A stretch of 64,000 nucleotides of DNA from Bathynomus jamesi (GCA_023014485.1 JAJOZX010000945.1:934001-998000); one strand, 5' to 3'; positions 10,208 to 21,677 are shown, numbered from the stretch's first letter. Translations and numbers: made by a program. Notes: a model not told the origin generated them from the letters alone.

Positions 10208-11340
10208 AGAGGAACACCAGAGAAAAAATAAACATCCTTCAAGGTTTAATAGTACCAACGTTTCGGAATGCACTAATTCCATCTTCATGGCTAAAACAAT
10301 AAAATGCCAAATCACATACAAAATACAAATTGCTTACTAACAATTTAAAATAAAGTTAAAAATTTTAAAAAGTAATGCAAATGCAAAACATTAAAAATAT
10401 AGGGAAATAAATGTGAAGTTAAAAAATTACAATTATAAAGTAGCTAGGAAAAATATAAAAGCATTAAAACTGAAAGGTAAATAAATAAAATAAACTAGTA
10501 ACTTAACCAAAACATAGCAGATCTACCGATGATTCATCAGAATTTAGGTCTGGTTTTAATTTATAAATAAACAAAGATTCCATAATTTTGAGCTTAAGGT
10601 CAGAACTTCCTGCAGCAAGTACGGCGAAATTAGACTGAGAAATTGGGTGGTTATTGTTGTGCAAGTGGTTACGTATGAGAGAATTTGGTGGTTTGCCAAG
10701 AGGTAAATTTGTACGGACCGATTTACCGAGATGTTCGTAAATACGGGTTTTTAAATGTCTTTTAGTTTTACCTATATATGACCCCATACAGTGGTCACAC
10801 TTGTATTGGTAAACTATGGATGACTTAAGAAGTGTAGGAATAACATCCTTGTATTTAAATAAATGCTAAATCGATTTAGATGCGGTGAATATAATTTTTA
10901 TACATAGTTGTGGGTAGAATTCCTTGAGCAATTTTAAAAGTTTGTTTCTGATGTTAAAACTTGAGGTTCCCATATAAGGCAAAGTGAAATACAGGATATC
11001 TTTGGGGACTGTAATTAAGTCTCTAGTTGTGGGTTTATTAGTCTATTTAAGGTTCTGCCTATTGTAGTCTCCACCAGTCTAGAAGGGAAATTATTCTTGG
11101 TAAGGATTTTCGGATGAAATCTAGTTCATCGTGTAGTTTAAAGTAACCTGAACAGATATTGAAAGCTCTGTTAGTCAGAGTCGAAATTAAATCTCGTTTG
11201 AAACCTAAAGGGATAAAGGAAGAAAAGTTCGTAGTAAGATTGGTGAATGTCGGCTTTCGGTAAACGGAAGTTTCAAAAGAGGAATTAGTTTTTATTATCT
11301 TAATGTCCAAAAAGGACAGAGAGCTATTAGATTCAGCTTT
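10203..11340 (-). mobile_element. Penelope-like element, 3' half with GIY-YIG
   Basis: On the minus strand, 11310-11059 gives LSFLDIKIIKTN and SVYRKPTFTNL, the conserved region just after the RT catalytic box in Penelope-like elements. After a gap, 10787-10503 encodes a GIY-YIG endonuclease (GSYIGKTKRHLKTRIYEHLG, NHPISQSNF, ESLFIYKLKPDLN). The element ends at about 10203 in a conserved terminal segment. It joins a second, opposite partial copy at about 11340. It is interrupted by stops and is inactive. Confidence 0.85.
10233..10292 (-). ncRNA. hammerhead-ribozyme-like core in PLE 3' end
   Basis: On the minus strand the order is ATGAAGA, stem II GGAAT-TAGTGC-ATTCC, then GAAAC and a short GTTGGTAC hairpin followed by TATT. 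This is the order CUGANGA / stem II / GAAA / short stem III / UH expected of the hammerheads known in Penelope-like elements. The first core base is changed (AUGA for CUGA), so this copy is probably inactive. The homologous segment at 11698 keeps CUGA but has lost GAAA. Confidence 0.6.
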
Positions 11341-11775
11341 CAGATGAAAGAACTACTAAAATTTTTCGTGGAAGACCTTATATTTATATTCAACGGTGAA
11401 TATTTTAAACAGACTGAAGGTGTTCAAATGGGTCTGCCTCTTGGTCCCACCTTAGCTAACGCGTTTCTTTGTCATCATGAAGTCAAATGGCTGAATGAGT
11501 ATCCTTCCAACTTCAAACCTGTTTTTATAGAAGATATATTGATGACACTTTCCTCCTGTTCAAATCACCAGACCATATCCCTTTGTTTCGTAATTACCTT
11601 AATTCTAAACACCCTAATATTGAATTTACTTCAGAAGCTGAATCTAGTAGCTTACCAAGAATAATTTCCCTTCTAGACTGGTGGAGACTACAATAGGCCT
11701 GAAGATGGAATTAGTGCAATCCAAAAGGTTGGTACGATTAAACTTTGAAGGATGTTATTTTTTCTCTGGTGTGCC
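11341..11775 (+). mobile_element. Penelope-like element, inverted partial copy
   Basis: The plus strand encodes a Penelope-like RT core (FFVEDLIFIFNGEYFKQ, GVQMGLPLGPTLANAF) with the catalytic region frameshifted near 11530. The reading then jumps from EAES directly to the 3' untranslated region, so the C-terminal half and GIY-YIG domain are deleted. It has the same 3' terminal segment as the minus copy (CTGGTGGAGACTACAATAGG, then the hammerhead-like motif). The two copies share a junction at about 11340. Confidence 0.8.
11698..11745 (+). ncRNA. hammerhead-ribozyme-like core, second copy
   Basis: CTGAAGA, then GGAATTAGTGCAATCC (stem II with one changed base), then AAAAGG in place of GAAAC, then TTGGTACGATT. 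Compared with 10233-10292, the catalytic CUGA is intact here but GAAA is mutated. The two copies together imply an ancestral intact core. Confidence 0.55.
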
Positions 11776-11809
11776 TGTTTATTATTAAACTGCCTTTTCC
11801 ACGCCATCG

Positions 11810-11818
11810 ATCAATAGC

Positions 11819-11886
<68 letters not shown>

Positions 11887-11909
11887 TAGATAGATATAGA
11901 TATAGTGTG

Positions 11910-11951
<42 letters not shown>

Positions 11952-11997
11952 CAGTGTGTGTGTGTGTGTGTATATACACACACACACACACACACAT
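11810..11997. repeat. compound (TA)n/(TG)n/(CA)n microsatellite
   Basis: Nearly 190 bp of alternating TA, GATA and TG/CA runs with small interruptions. Confidence 0.95.
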
Positions 11998-13083
11998 CAT
12001 TAAGTTAATTATACTAACTTACTGGTTATATTACTGGCAGCTCTGAGGCATTTATCCTTATTTATTTAAATTAAAAGAGTTGTTATCCAAAGTATAAACT
12101 GGAGAAAAATTTCCTATAAAAGTGTGTCACTTAATTAATGTACATTACAAAAACAAGGGCAATTCTATCAAAATTATTAAAATTAATTAAACTCAATTTA
12201 TGGCTTTTGTAAAAATCTAGAATCAGTTCATTTAATTAAAATAGTAAATTTATTGTTTAAACAATTTTAGTTTTCAGTAATTGTAAACTAAACATTTACT
12301 GAAGTTAAATGATATATTTCATAAAGAGAATGACACGAATGCAGCCTAAAATAAGTGTAATTGGTAATAACTAAAAACCATTGACGCTCGAGTGATTCTA
12401 CTTATAACTTTTTTCGAGATTGAAAAAGCCGATGGCTCCCACTGGGTCCTCTTCCCCGGGTGTCCACCTGTGGCCGAAACGTTTACTTTGAAAAACTGTA
12501 TGTTCAATACAAACACTGTAGAAAAGAACGCATAATCTTCCAACGGAAAGGTATTGACTGTAAAGAGGACGTTCTCTGAAGAAGTATTGTTTATTTTGTT
12601 TATTCTCAGTTGTAACGAATGAGAACAAATAAAGAAATTATTACTTATGCCACAATAAATAGCTAATTTATAACCGATTTTAGAGTTTAGAAAAGAGAGA
12701 TATCAAAAATGTTATTAAACATTCTAAATTCAAAGTTAATACATGTATGTAATACAAAATTCGCCCTTGGCTTCTACTTCGCGTATGAAAAATAATTTCA
12801 GCTACATAATGCCATGAGTTCTCTAACTTTATAGCCATGAAAAGCTGACTTCAGTCATCCTCACAAACCTGTTTCCGTTTCAAGGTCTTCAGAAGCAAAA
12901 GCATAATTTAAGTGTTGAATTCTTTGTTCCAGCTCTTTAGTTTTTGAGGTCTCTTTTCCAAAGGAGCTTTGCAGAGCTTCAACCTCTGAACGAAGCTCAG
13001 AAATCAAAGCAATTATATTTCCTGAAAAAATTTGCAATGATTATACAAAGCAATAGAAGGGAACGTTATGTTATACATATAAG
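11998..13083. other. no gene recognised
   Basis: AT-rich, without terminal repeats or convincing frames. GGCCGAAACGTTTAC at about 12471-12485 preceded by a CCAC/GTGG stem resembles a long-stem hammerhead end, but CUGA is absent. The 12900-13070 stretch is open on the plus strand but resembles nothing known to me. Confidence 0.35.
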
Positions 13084-13107
13084 TTATATATATATATATA
13101 TATATAT

Positions 13108-13177
<70 letters not shown>
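13084..13177. repeat. (TA)n microsatellite
   Basis: About 95 bp of TA with rare GA and CA interruptions, directly upstream of a truncated LINE. Confidence 0.95.
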
Positions 13178-13189
13178 GTCAGAAATAAT

Positions 13190-14470
13190 AACAATAAGTA
13201 ATCCAAACAGATACTGACGTGGAGGTCTTAGCAGTAAAAATTGAAACACTTGCCGTGATTGTGATAGCCATCTACAGGCGTCCTAACACTCCAAATGCAA
13301 AATTCTCTGAACCCATTGACGATATAAAAATCTAAGAAAGTCCTTAAACATCCCATCCCCAAATATAATACTCGGCTATGATTTTAATTTACCATTTATA
13401 AAATGCAAAAGGATGAAAAGAAATGTGTATATATACACCAGAAGAAGGGGTGCACAAGTGAAGACCAGGAACAAGCAAAAATGTTGATAGCTTTAACAAA
13501 TGAATTTTTGTTAAGGCGGGAGATAAGAGATAACACCTGAAAAAATAACTGCCAGGGTCATTCACGAATAACACCATCTTAATCAATGATATGAAAATAA
13601 CATCGACAAATATCTCAGTCCTCAACATTATCGAAGTATCAACTAATATGGCGAGAACACTAAAACAAAATACTCATACGGAAGAAAGAAGAGAATTTGA
13701 GCTTTTTAACCTAAACTCTAACACTATAAATTGGGAAGAAACCACAACCTATACGGCGAAAATAGAGTGGAAAACAGTTTTAGAGGATAAAACAACCGAA
13801 GAAATGCTGATAACCTTAGAAGAAAAGACGCTGGAAATCTTAGTAAAATATGTTCCGAAAGTACAGCCAAAGGGAAAGAGGAACTATTTTGAGAGGCAAA
13901 AGCGAACATTATTCTGCAAACGAAGGAGAGTAGCTACGAAGTTAATTAATTGCACAGAAAACAACACCAGAAAGGTGATACAAGTAAAATTGGAGAGTAT
14001 AAACAGCGAAATACAAAGTTAAGGGTCATTCAAAGTGGGAAGAAGATGCGATGAAAGCAGTAAAAGATAACCCAAAATACTTCTATAGCTTCGCGAAAGG
14101 AAAACAAAAATGCGGGCCACTATCGTACCCAATTGTGGGCCCAAACTATTTTTTTATACTTCCTGATATTTCTTGAAATATTCAGCTTCGGAGACTTTAA
14201 AATAAACGTGAAATAGTTATCTGATAAAGAAAATTTTAAATTAAAAAATAAAAATTAAAAATTAATATTTAAAAATTTCACTTTTAAGTTCTAACCTAAA
14301 CTGTATTGCTAAAATGAGTCCCAAAAAAGGGACAATGGCCGTTAATGGGTTTAGAAAAGAAATTAATGAGCTAATCGATTATCTAAAAAAAAGTAGCTGA
14401 AATATTGAGAGACCAATATGAATTAGCTTTCAGTTCTCCCTTTTTTGCAGAGGAATTAAATACAAGTGAA
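13190..14470 (+). mobile_element. LINE-A copy 4, endonuclease C-terminus to linker
   Basis: It is colinear with 6330-7330 of copy 3: LAVKIETLAVIVIAIYRRPNTP, the YDFNLPFIK endonuclease motif, the linker INWEETTTYTAKIEWKTVLE, then FYSFAKG-like sequence near 14090. Homology is lost at about 14130-14330 and resumes at about 14350-14440 (ATTGAGAGACCAATATGAA). A ~200-bp AT-rich segment therefore appears inserted. Stops occur in all frames. Confidence 0.8.
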
Positions 14471-14674
14471 TACAAAGGACACCAAACAGCAACAGACCGG
14501 CTGGTCCCTACGAGGCTGTCTGTTTAAGAAGGAAAGTTAAAGGATGGAAGAAAAGGTAAAGACAAGGCGAGTATTAAAGCAAAGCAAAGAAGAGAGTTTG
14601 AAAAGAAGGAAATAAATTTAAAGATAAAGTGAAAATTTTAAAGTAAAAAGGAGGGAATCCGAGTGAAAATTCCA

Positions 14675-15505
14675 CAATACTTCTACGCTCTAACAAATGC
14701 TTCTAACTTGGGATTTAAGGCAAGATAAGCTTCTCGTCTCTTTTTAAAGTACTCGATTGAATTACTTTCAAATACGTTGGCTGGCAATCCACAGTGCCGG
14801 CCTTAGGGGTGTGCGAACCGTGCGGTCGCACAGGGCCCGCAACTTAGGGGGGCCCGAAAATTTCATAGAAATTTACCATCGACGTCAGAGTGCCAAAATT
14901 GGTGTAAATTAATGTAATTTATTTTTTTATTTTCAGATCACCGATCCGTCATGGCCTTAATGATTGCATTATGATAGTTTAAATATTTGATAATAATAAA
15001 GTAATAAGTAGTAATAATAGTAAAGGCTGTTGGTCTGTTGGTATTCTGTTACAGGTGCACTTGTATAGTTAAATTTTACTTCTTGTACTTGTTAACAATC
15101 TACTAAAATAAAATGATTAGCAATAAAAAACAATTTGACTTGTGTCATGGGGGGCCCGTACAGTATACTCTGCACAGGGCCCGAAATATCCTAAGGCCGG
15201 CGCTGCAATCCATTCCACAAATTAACTATACGATTGAAGAAAAAATATTTAGCTTCATTAGAATTAAAATGTTTACCTACCCACTAATTTGAAACTATAA
15301 CCGCGAGTTATATCTGCATTTCTGAAGATGAGATATTCTTCGACGTCGACATTATGAAAACCTTTACTCCCTTTAAACACCTGGATTAAATCTCCTCGAA
15401 TGCGCTTTTTTTACAAATGAGAATAAATTTAACGTTTGTAAACGGCCAGTGTATAATTTGTTTCTAAGTCTAGGAATCATCTTAGTAGCCCGTCGCTACT
15501 GTCTT
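14675..15505 (-). mobile_element. LINE-C C-terminus (CR1-like), split by a MITE
   Basis: The minus strand gives RIRGDLIQVFKGSKGF, then DITRGYSFKLVGR, then NEAKYFFFNRIVNLWNGLPANVFESNSIEYFKKRREA. This is the C-terminal tail pattern of CR1-like LINE proteins (RGDLI, RG..KL, FF..R..N.WN.LP). The tail is cut between the WNGLP tract and upstream codons by a hAT MITE at 14792-15205. Confidence 0.75.
14792..15205. mobile_element. 414-bp non-autonomous hAT element
   Basis: The ends CAGTGCCGGCCTTAGG and CCTAAGGCCGGCGCTG are inverted repeats of the hAT type, and internal GGGGGGCCCG blocks are also mirrored. CAATCCA precedes the left end and follows the right end, so at least 7 bp of an 8-bp target duplication remains. 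It has no coding capacity and is inserted in the LINE-C tail. Confidence 0.85.
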
Positions 15506-15840
15506 GCGATTATTGGCGACATTTGGGGTTACCCTGATTAATGTCCAGCAGTGGTCAGCCAGCATCGTTGGGTTCCACCTGCCTTGGTACCTGTTTCCAT
15601 TGTGGGAATGTCAGGGTGAAATTTTTACCTATGTTCGTCACTATTGCCACCAAGGTTGGTCAGAGAAAAGACCAAGTGGGAATGAAGGAAATGTACCTTT
15701 GAGAATATATTGTGCCCCATTAACCTAAACGCTTCAAGCATCTTAAACAACTGCACGTAATTCGGTGCCTTGTTCTTACCTAAAAAGTTCTTGACGACTG
15801 CTTTCAAGGCTTCCCATGCAACTGTCTCGGGTTATAAGTT
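15495..15840 (-). pseudogene. CMC-like transposase fragment (second copy)
   Basis: The minus strand reads VVKNFLGKNKAPNYVQLF, then KVHFLHSHLVFSLTNLGG, SDEHR and, after frame changes, MLADHCW. This is the C-terminal region of the protein encoded at 42334-44014 (KIHFLHSHLDFFPENLG, SDEQGERFHQDI). No terminal repeats were found beside it, so it is a fragment. It shows that the family is multicopy. Confidence 0.75.
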
Positions 15841-16146
15841 TGGCCATACAATTTTACGAGATTTTATTCCTTATGGAGAATAACACACGGTATAAAATTG
15901 TTTTAATCTTAAAAATAAATTGAGCATGGAAGGGTTAAAAGTCAAATCTCTGTCCGTATGCGTTGTCACTATTAATAATTCTCTTTGCATTAATAACCTT
16001 AACACAGTTGACTTACTTTTCACAGAATTTTTGTCATCATCGAATAACACAAAATATGAGCTAATATTTTTATTCAATATTCGTACAGAAGAATAGCTTT
16101 GTAAAGGCATAGAATTTTATTATATGATCATAGTATGCTATGACTA
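15841..16146. other. no feature recognised
   Basis: AT-rich sequence between the transposase fragment and the SINE. No coding or repeat structure is visible. Confidence 0.4.
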
Positions 16147-16496
16147 GTGCGCCTCCGTGGTGTAGTGGGTAGCATCGCTGACTCCGAATCTATCGGCCCC
16201 GAGTCCGATTCCCGGTGAGGCATTCGGCGCACAGTAAACCCAGCTGTTCATTCTTCCATATATTAAAATTGTTTGGTAGTTAAGTGGGTACCGTGGGTAG
16301 CCATGTGGTTAAGACGCTTGGCTGCTTGCTGATCGGGAGGTCGTGAGACCGAGTCAGAATTTCTGACCACCCATGGTGGGTCGTGGGTCGGATTCCACAT
16401 TAAGCTGTAGGTCTGAGGTGGGGCAACAAGCTTGAGCTTCATCAGAATGAACAATACGGGCGAAAGAAAAACCAAGGTTAACCAAGGTTACTATAC
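16147..16496 (+). mobile_element. dimeric tRNA-derived SINE
   Basis: The left monomer has an A box in TGGTGTAGTGGGTAGC and a B-box-like GAGTCCGATTCCC, with partial acceptor pairing (GCCTC with GAGGC). A linker (CAGCTGTTCATTCTTCC) leads to a right monomer with TAGCCATGTGGTTAAGACG and GTGGGTCGGATTCC. Then come a body (ATTAAGCTGTAGGTC, CTTGAGCTTCATCAGAATG) and a tail of AACCAAGG units. The copy at 63661-63962 has the same two-monomer order and linker, so this is one composite unit and not a chance pair. Confidence 0.85.
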
Positions 16497-16504
16497 TATT
16501 ATAG

Positions 16505-17112
16505 GTACCTATAGTTGATAAAACTTCAAAGTCTAAAAAGATTTGTCCTCGGACAACTCAATGATTGTTTCAAGACCTGATAAAGGCAATGGCATAGTTT
16601 TTTAGACAAGAGCACTTATGTTAATAAGAAGTTAGAAACACTGAACGATACAACGGGAATTAACAAAGTAACGGGCGATATTTTCGTGCTGATTTTAAAA
16701 TAGGAAGACAAAATTAATAGATTTCTCAGGAAACTCGAAGCCCAGAATATAATTTCTGACACTATATTTTAAAAATTGTTTGTCTCTGGTTCTAGTTCTG
16801 GTTTTATGTATGGACTTTTCAAAATACATAAACTTCACTGCCCCTTAGACCAATTTTATCAGCTATAGGTACCTTTAGTTACAACTTATCAAAATCCTTG
16901 GTCCCTATATTATCCCCAGTAAGTTGTAATCTATATACGGTAAGGGAATTTTTTCTATATTGTAAGAGAAATCACTATTCTTAATAATGATTCTTCCATA
17001 ATGGCCAGTTTTGACGTAAGATCGTTATTGCTAAAATCCCCGTTGCTGAAACTATTAGCATTTGGTTGACAGCCTTTTTAGTAACGCTAGCTTGGTTGAT
17101 AAGAAATCTAAG
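16505..17112 (+). mobile_element. Penelope-like RT N-terminal fragment
   Basis: In shifting plus frames: SMIVSRPDKGNGIV, LDKSTYVNKKLETLND, EDKINRFLRKLEAQNI, SGSSSGFMYGLFKIHK, then LRPILSAIGTFSYNLSKSL, LVPILSP and MASFDV with SLFTNIP. These are the RT1-RT3 landmarks of Penelope-like reverse transcriptases. It has stops and ends before the catalytic box. Confidence 0.8.
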
Positions 17113-17311
17113 ACTAAACTTCATAAGAAAATTAGACGCCTGCCTCACGACGGTATTGGATGAGCTGGGTGTCCCTGGCTATGTGCGATGGAACTCGCAG
17201 GAGAGAGCGACCCTCTCCTCTAAAAGGCCAAGCCAAGAGGTGTGACCACCAGTTTAACCTTTTCGTGAAGGGACACCGACGCACGGAAGAACTACAAGGT
17301 TACAAAGTACA

Positions 17312-17386
<75 letters not shown>
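17312..17386. repeat. (TA)n microsatellite
   Basis: About 75 bp of TA that serves as the left flank and target of a mariner. The 200 bp before it (17113-17311) hold nothing recognised. Confidence 0.95.
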
Positions 17387-17389
<3 letters not shown>

Positions 17390-18164
17390 TGGTGCAAAAG
17401 TCTGGACCCATAGGCAATTTACTATAGAAAAAATATCTTTCGATTTTTATAATAGTTTTTATAATTTAATTTTTGTTTATATTGGGTTACATTGGGTTGA
17501 GGAAGGACACGTGCAACACAGGCCAAGAGTTATGGTATGGGCTGCTATGTGGGGAGGTACGATAATTGGTCCATATTTCTTCCCAGACACTGTAACGGGT
17601 GAATCATACCTTAACTTGTTAACAAATTTCCTTATGCCTCGATTATACGAAATACCATTACAAAATCGGAGAGTTATGTGGTTTCAGCAGGATGGGGCTC
17701 CGCCACATTTCGCAAAGGTCGTTCGCAAATTTTTAGATGAAACATTTCCAGGGAAATGGATTGGACGACGTGGGCCAATTGAATGGCCACCCAGATCTCC
17801 GGACTTGACTCCTTTGGATTATTTCTTATGGGGACACCTAACCAAATCAGTGGTTTACGTTAACAAACCAAGAACAATACAAGCGCTAAAGGATAACATC
17901 ACAACAGAAATTGAAGCCATAAGAACGAATATTACTATGCTTACAAATGTGCAAAGGTCTTGTGTCAACCGAGTAGAAAAGTGTTTGGAAGAAGATGGAC
18001 ATCAATTCGAACACTTATTGTAAATTCTGAACTAGAACGTTAAATTTAACATAATTTAGTAACTGGTGTATGGTTAATTAAATTTCATTTCATAATAAAC
18101 TTCCTGCAGGCCACACTTTTTTTCCATATAAACCGCCTATGGGTCCAGATTTTTGCACACCCTA
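17387..18164 (+). mobile_element. internally deleted mariner, copy A
   Basis: TIRs (TGGTGCAAAAGTCTGGACCC left, matching right) bound ~780 bp. After 120 bp of 5' end it jumps straight into the transposase middle: HRPRVMVWAAMWGG, then FQQDGAPPHFA and RRGPIEWPPRSPDLTPLDYF, and ends EHLL before 18023. The helix-turn-helix domain and the first catalytic Asp are lost. Copy B has the same breakpoint, so this deletion derivative had itself amplified. A small insertion (HLTKSVV for HLKSVV) distinguishes it. Confidence 0.9.
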
Positions 18165-18168
18165 TATA

Positions 18169-18944
18169 CAGGGTGGTGCAAAAGTCTGGACCCATAGGCG
18201 GTTTATATGGAAAAAAAGTGTGGCCTGCAGGAAGTTTATTATGAAATGAAATTTAATTAACCATACACCAGTGACTAAATTATATTAAATTTAACGTTCT
18301 AGTTCAGAATTTACAATAAGTGTTCGAATTGATGTCCCTTCTTCCAAACATTTTTCTACTCGGTTGACACAAGACCTTTGCACATTTGTAAGCATAGTAA
18401 TATTCGTTCTTATGGCTTCAATTTCTGTTGTGATGTTATCCTTTAGCGCTTGTATTGTTCTTGGTTTGTTAACGTAAACCACTGATTTAAGGTGTCCCCA
18501 TAAGAAATAATCCAAAGGAGTCAAGTCTGGAGATCTGGGTGGCCATTCAATTGGCCCACGTCGTCCAATCCATTTCCCTGGAAATGTTTCATCTAAAAAT
18601 TTGCGAACGACCTTTGCGAAATGTGGCGGAGCCCCATCCTGCTGAAACCACATAACTCTCCGATTTTGTAATGGTATTTCGTATAATCGAGGCATAAGGA
18701 AATTTGTTAACAAGTTACGGTATGATTCACCCGTTACAGTGTCTGGGAAGAAATATGGACCAATTATCGTACCTCCCCACATAGCAGCCCATACCATAAC
18801 TCTTGGCCTGTGTTGCACGTGTCCTTCCTCAACCCAATGTAACCCAATATAAACAAAAATTAAATTATAAAAACTATTATAAAAATCGAAAGATATTTTT
18901 TATATAGTAAATTGCCTATGGGTCCAGACTTTTGCACCACCCTG
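18169..18944 (-). mobile_element. internally deleted mariner, copy B (inverted)
   Basis: The same element as copy A in the opposite orientation, starting about 4 bp after it with CAGGGTGGTGCAAAAGTC and ending CACCACCCTG at 18944. The minus-strand frame 18818-18291 carries the same transposase C-terminal half. A small deletion near 18335 replaces the usual EDGHQFEHLL end. Together the copies form a ~1.56-kb near-perfect inverted repeat. Confidence 0.9.
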
Positions 18945-18948
18945 TATA

Positions 18949-20034
18949 TGAGGGATGGGAAGCTAATAAATTTTTAAGTCCAGTTTTCGATTTCAGTTTA
19001 AGTTTGCAAAAATATCGATTTCAGTTTCGATTTCAGTTTTTAATTTTTTTTTCGATTTGACTTTATTTTTCTATTCATGTTTCATATATTTCGGTTCGAT
19101 TCAATTTAAATTTCGATTCCAATTTTTTTTTCAGATTTCTTTGTACTATTTATATTATTTTTTGGGGGTACCCTATTGACAAAGTGAGATTTAATTTTAT
19201 ATTTGTATTTGTATTCGATTTCTGTTTTTCAAAGAGAATTTGCTGTAGTAACTATCATTACTTTTGTATGATTAAACATGTAAGCATCTATAGCCAACTC
19301 AATCAGCACGAAACACTCAGCTTTTTTTTACTTATTCGCTTCATTTCTTTCACATAAAGTTTCATTTACAAAAAACTCTTAATTCGAAATGTTTTATTAA
19401 TTCGTACACTTTTTAAATTTTAAAGTACACGACATGTATAAAAAATATATATAATAGATAATAGATTAGAGTAACAGTTCCAAAGGATTAACATTTGAGT
19501 TGAAGTTTGGTCATTCCCACTGATTATTATCTCACTCACTTATGTATGATAGATATAGATAGTATAGCTATTATCGAACTGAAAAATTTAATGGTCAGAA
19601 AAAACTGAAGGCGTCCTTACCAAGTGACTAAACGTAGGTCAACGAAAGGACACAGTCATTATTGAAAAGTATTTTGATTTGGGATAAAAATTTTCTTCCT
19701 TAATACTTTTAGCTGCGTTATTTTCTATATTTAATTAAAGGATAAATGGATATTTTAAATCCATACAAATGTTGAGTCGCAAAAAAAGGAAAATAATTCA
19801 CGTTATTTATACTTTTTTGCAATCGAAATGCTCCTCAAAACTGAAACGCAAAACTGTTTTTTTAATCTATTTGAATTCAGATTTCAGTTTTTAAATGTTT
19901 TTCAATTTCAGTTCGAATTTCGATTTTAGTTGGCAGAATTTTTTTCAGTTCGAGTTTTTTTCGATTTCAATTCATAAAATAATATCGTTTTTTTTCAGTT
20001 TATCGATTCCAGTTCGATTCAGTTTCCATCCCTG
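18949..20034. mobile_element. ~1.1-kb non-autonomous hAT-like element
   Basis: Ends AGGGATGGGAAGC and GTTTCCATCCCTG are inverted. Both subterminal regions are full of the word TCGATTTCAGTTT and variants (TTCGATTTCAG, AGTTCGATTCAG), clustered and mirrored toward each end. Such subterminal words are typical transposase-binding arrays of hAT-type elements. The interior is AT-rich and non-coding. The left end abuts mariner copy B and the right end abuts (CA)n. Confidence 0.65.
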
Positions 20035-20100
<66 letters not shown>

Positions 20101-20113
20101 ATATATATATATA
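20035..20113. repeat. (CA)n(TA)n(TG)n microsatellite
   Basis: A symmetrical compound run, self-complementary over most of its length. Confidence 0.95.
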
Positions 20114-21677
20114 AGTAAAAGAGGAGGTTGTAGGCACCAATCTATCAGGGAAATACTCCTGGGTGGATGTTAGGCAGGAGACAGAGAGTGCTGGAACTCC
20201 TGTTTCTCCTGTCACTGTCCTCCTTCGCTAATTTTTTTCCGTCCAGCATGCTCCCAAAACTCGCTTCTCCCTCTATTCCTCACTATGCATGCGTGCATCT
20301 TACACACTACACAACCTTTTCAAAATTTATATTTAAAAAAAAAGGCATCATTGAGCCTTGTTTTTGGCTTCCTCCATCTTCTGTGGCGGAGTTACTTTGG
20401 CGGGCGCTCGCCCTTTACCCCTCCTTTCTACATAAAAAAAATATGTATATATACTCGTATGGAGGATGTGGAACTCAAATCTGTTGTTTTACTGAAAGAA
20501 GAGATCCTTTACAAACATAAATGAGATTAAGAATGTATGATCGGAGAAGATGAGAAGTGAAAATGCTTCTGAACGGAAAAACAAGTAATCTGTAATAATA
20601 TGGTTATGCACATAAACTGAATCATAAAAAAATGGTAGAAATGGGATTTGGCATTATAACGATGGTATATACATGGAGAAGTCTTTTTAAAAGAAGATGT
20701 GACGTGATTTTGTGCATAATTTTTTCCAGAAAAATGACAAAAAATGTAGGTAACATAAAAACAAATTGTAAATATTTGAAAAATAGAGACCCTTGTCTCA
20801 CTTGATGTGTCCTTATAATGTAAAAACATGGTTTTAGATTATTTTGATGTATGAAAGATCATTTATGATGGATGTTTAGGACAGGACTGATATGGTAACA
20901 CTTCTGATGATGATTATGCAAATGTTTTACTGCTACATAGGATATGTATTGTATCCCCTTTCTTTACATTTCATGTCCTCTAAACAAAGTGTATCTTTTA
21001 CCTGATGGCACATTTGCTGGCGACATTGAAGCCGATAATTTCAAGGAATCTATTTCCTTTTCTGTTGAGACATGAAAAAGACTGTATTTGAAAGGCTTCA
21101 TATATTAATACCTTTTACTACCATCACTTAGAAATGTACCACATTATAAATCATTTCAGGCGAAATCAATTATTCTCATTACTGTACAGTAGGTCACGAT
21201 AACTTTAATTATTATAAGGAACACTTTCCCATTTCGGTCATTCTTGAACTTAAAAAACAAATGAGACTTTCCGTCTTCGTCTCAAATCTTTGTTTTTTTT
21301 AGTTTTTGTTTTGAGATGCGATGAAAAGCAAATCTAATTTACAATCTGCATCGGTCATCTTATAACACACAATTTCTATCAACTATTTTTAATAAAGTGG
21401 AATGCAACATCGGTATTTCACTCAACAAAGATGTAAACATCATAAATATTTTGTGATTTAAATGAAAAATTGGTTATTATTTTCGTGTCTTTTACGTTCT
21501 AAACTAAACAAAGGTACTGTAAATCTCAAATGCGTTTCAGGCTCTTTCAAGTTAAACAAAGTACAGTTCAGTTATAAATATAAATTAGAGTAACTAAATA
21601 TAATTAGTTTTATTTTTCAAAAATAAAATTTCTTATTTCATCATCAAGTGATACTAATTACATTAACTATTATGTAC
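20114..21677. other. quiet AT-rich sequence, possibly intron
   Basis: No transposon remnant, terminal repeat or convincing frame. On the minus strand it lies just downstream of the candidate first exon at 21678-21780, so it would be intron 1 of that gene. The open frame near 20167-20524 resembles nothing known to me. Confidence 0.4.

Noticed and set aside
12418..12495. Possible long-stem hammerhead ribozyme ending GGCCGAAACGTTTAC
   Set aside because: There is a CCAC/GTGG stem but CUGA is replaced by CCGA, and no Penelope-like sequence lies next to it.
20167..20524. Overlapping plus frames including a leader-like LLFLLSLSSF
   Set aside because: No splice sites in phase, no recognised domain and two overlapping frames of equal quality.
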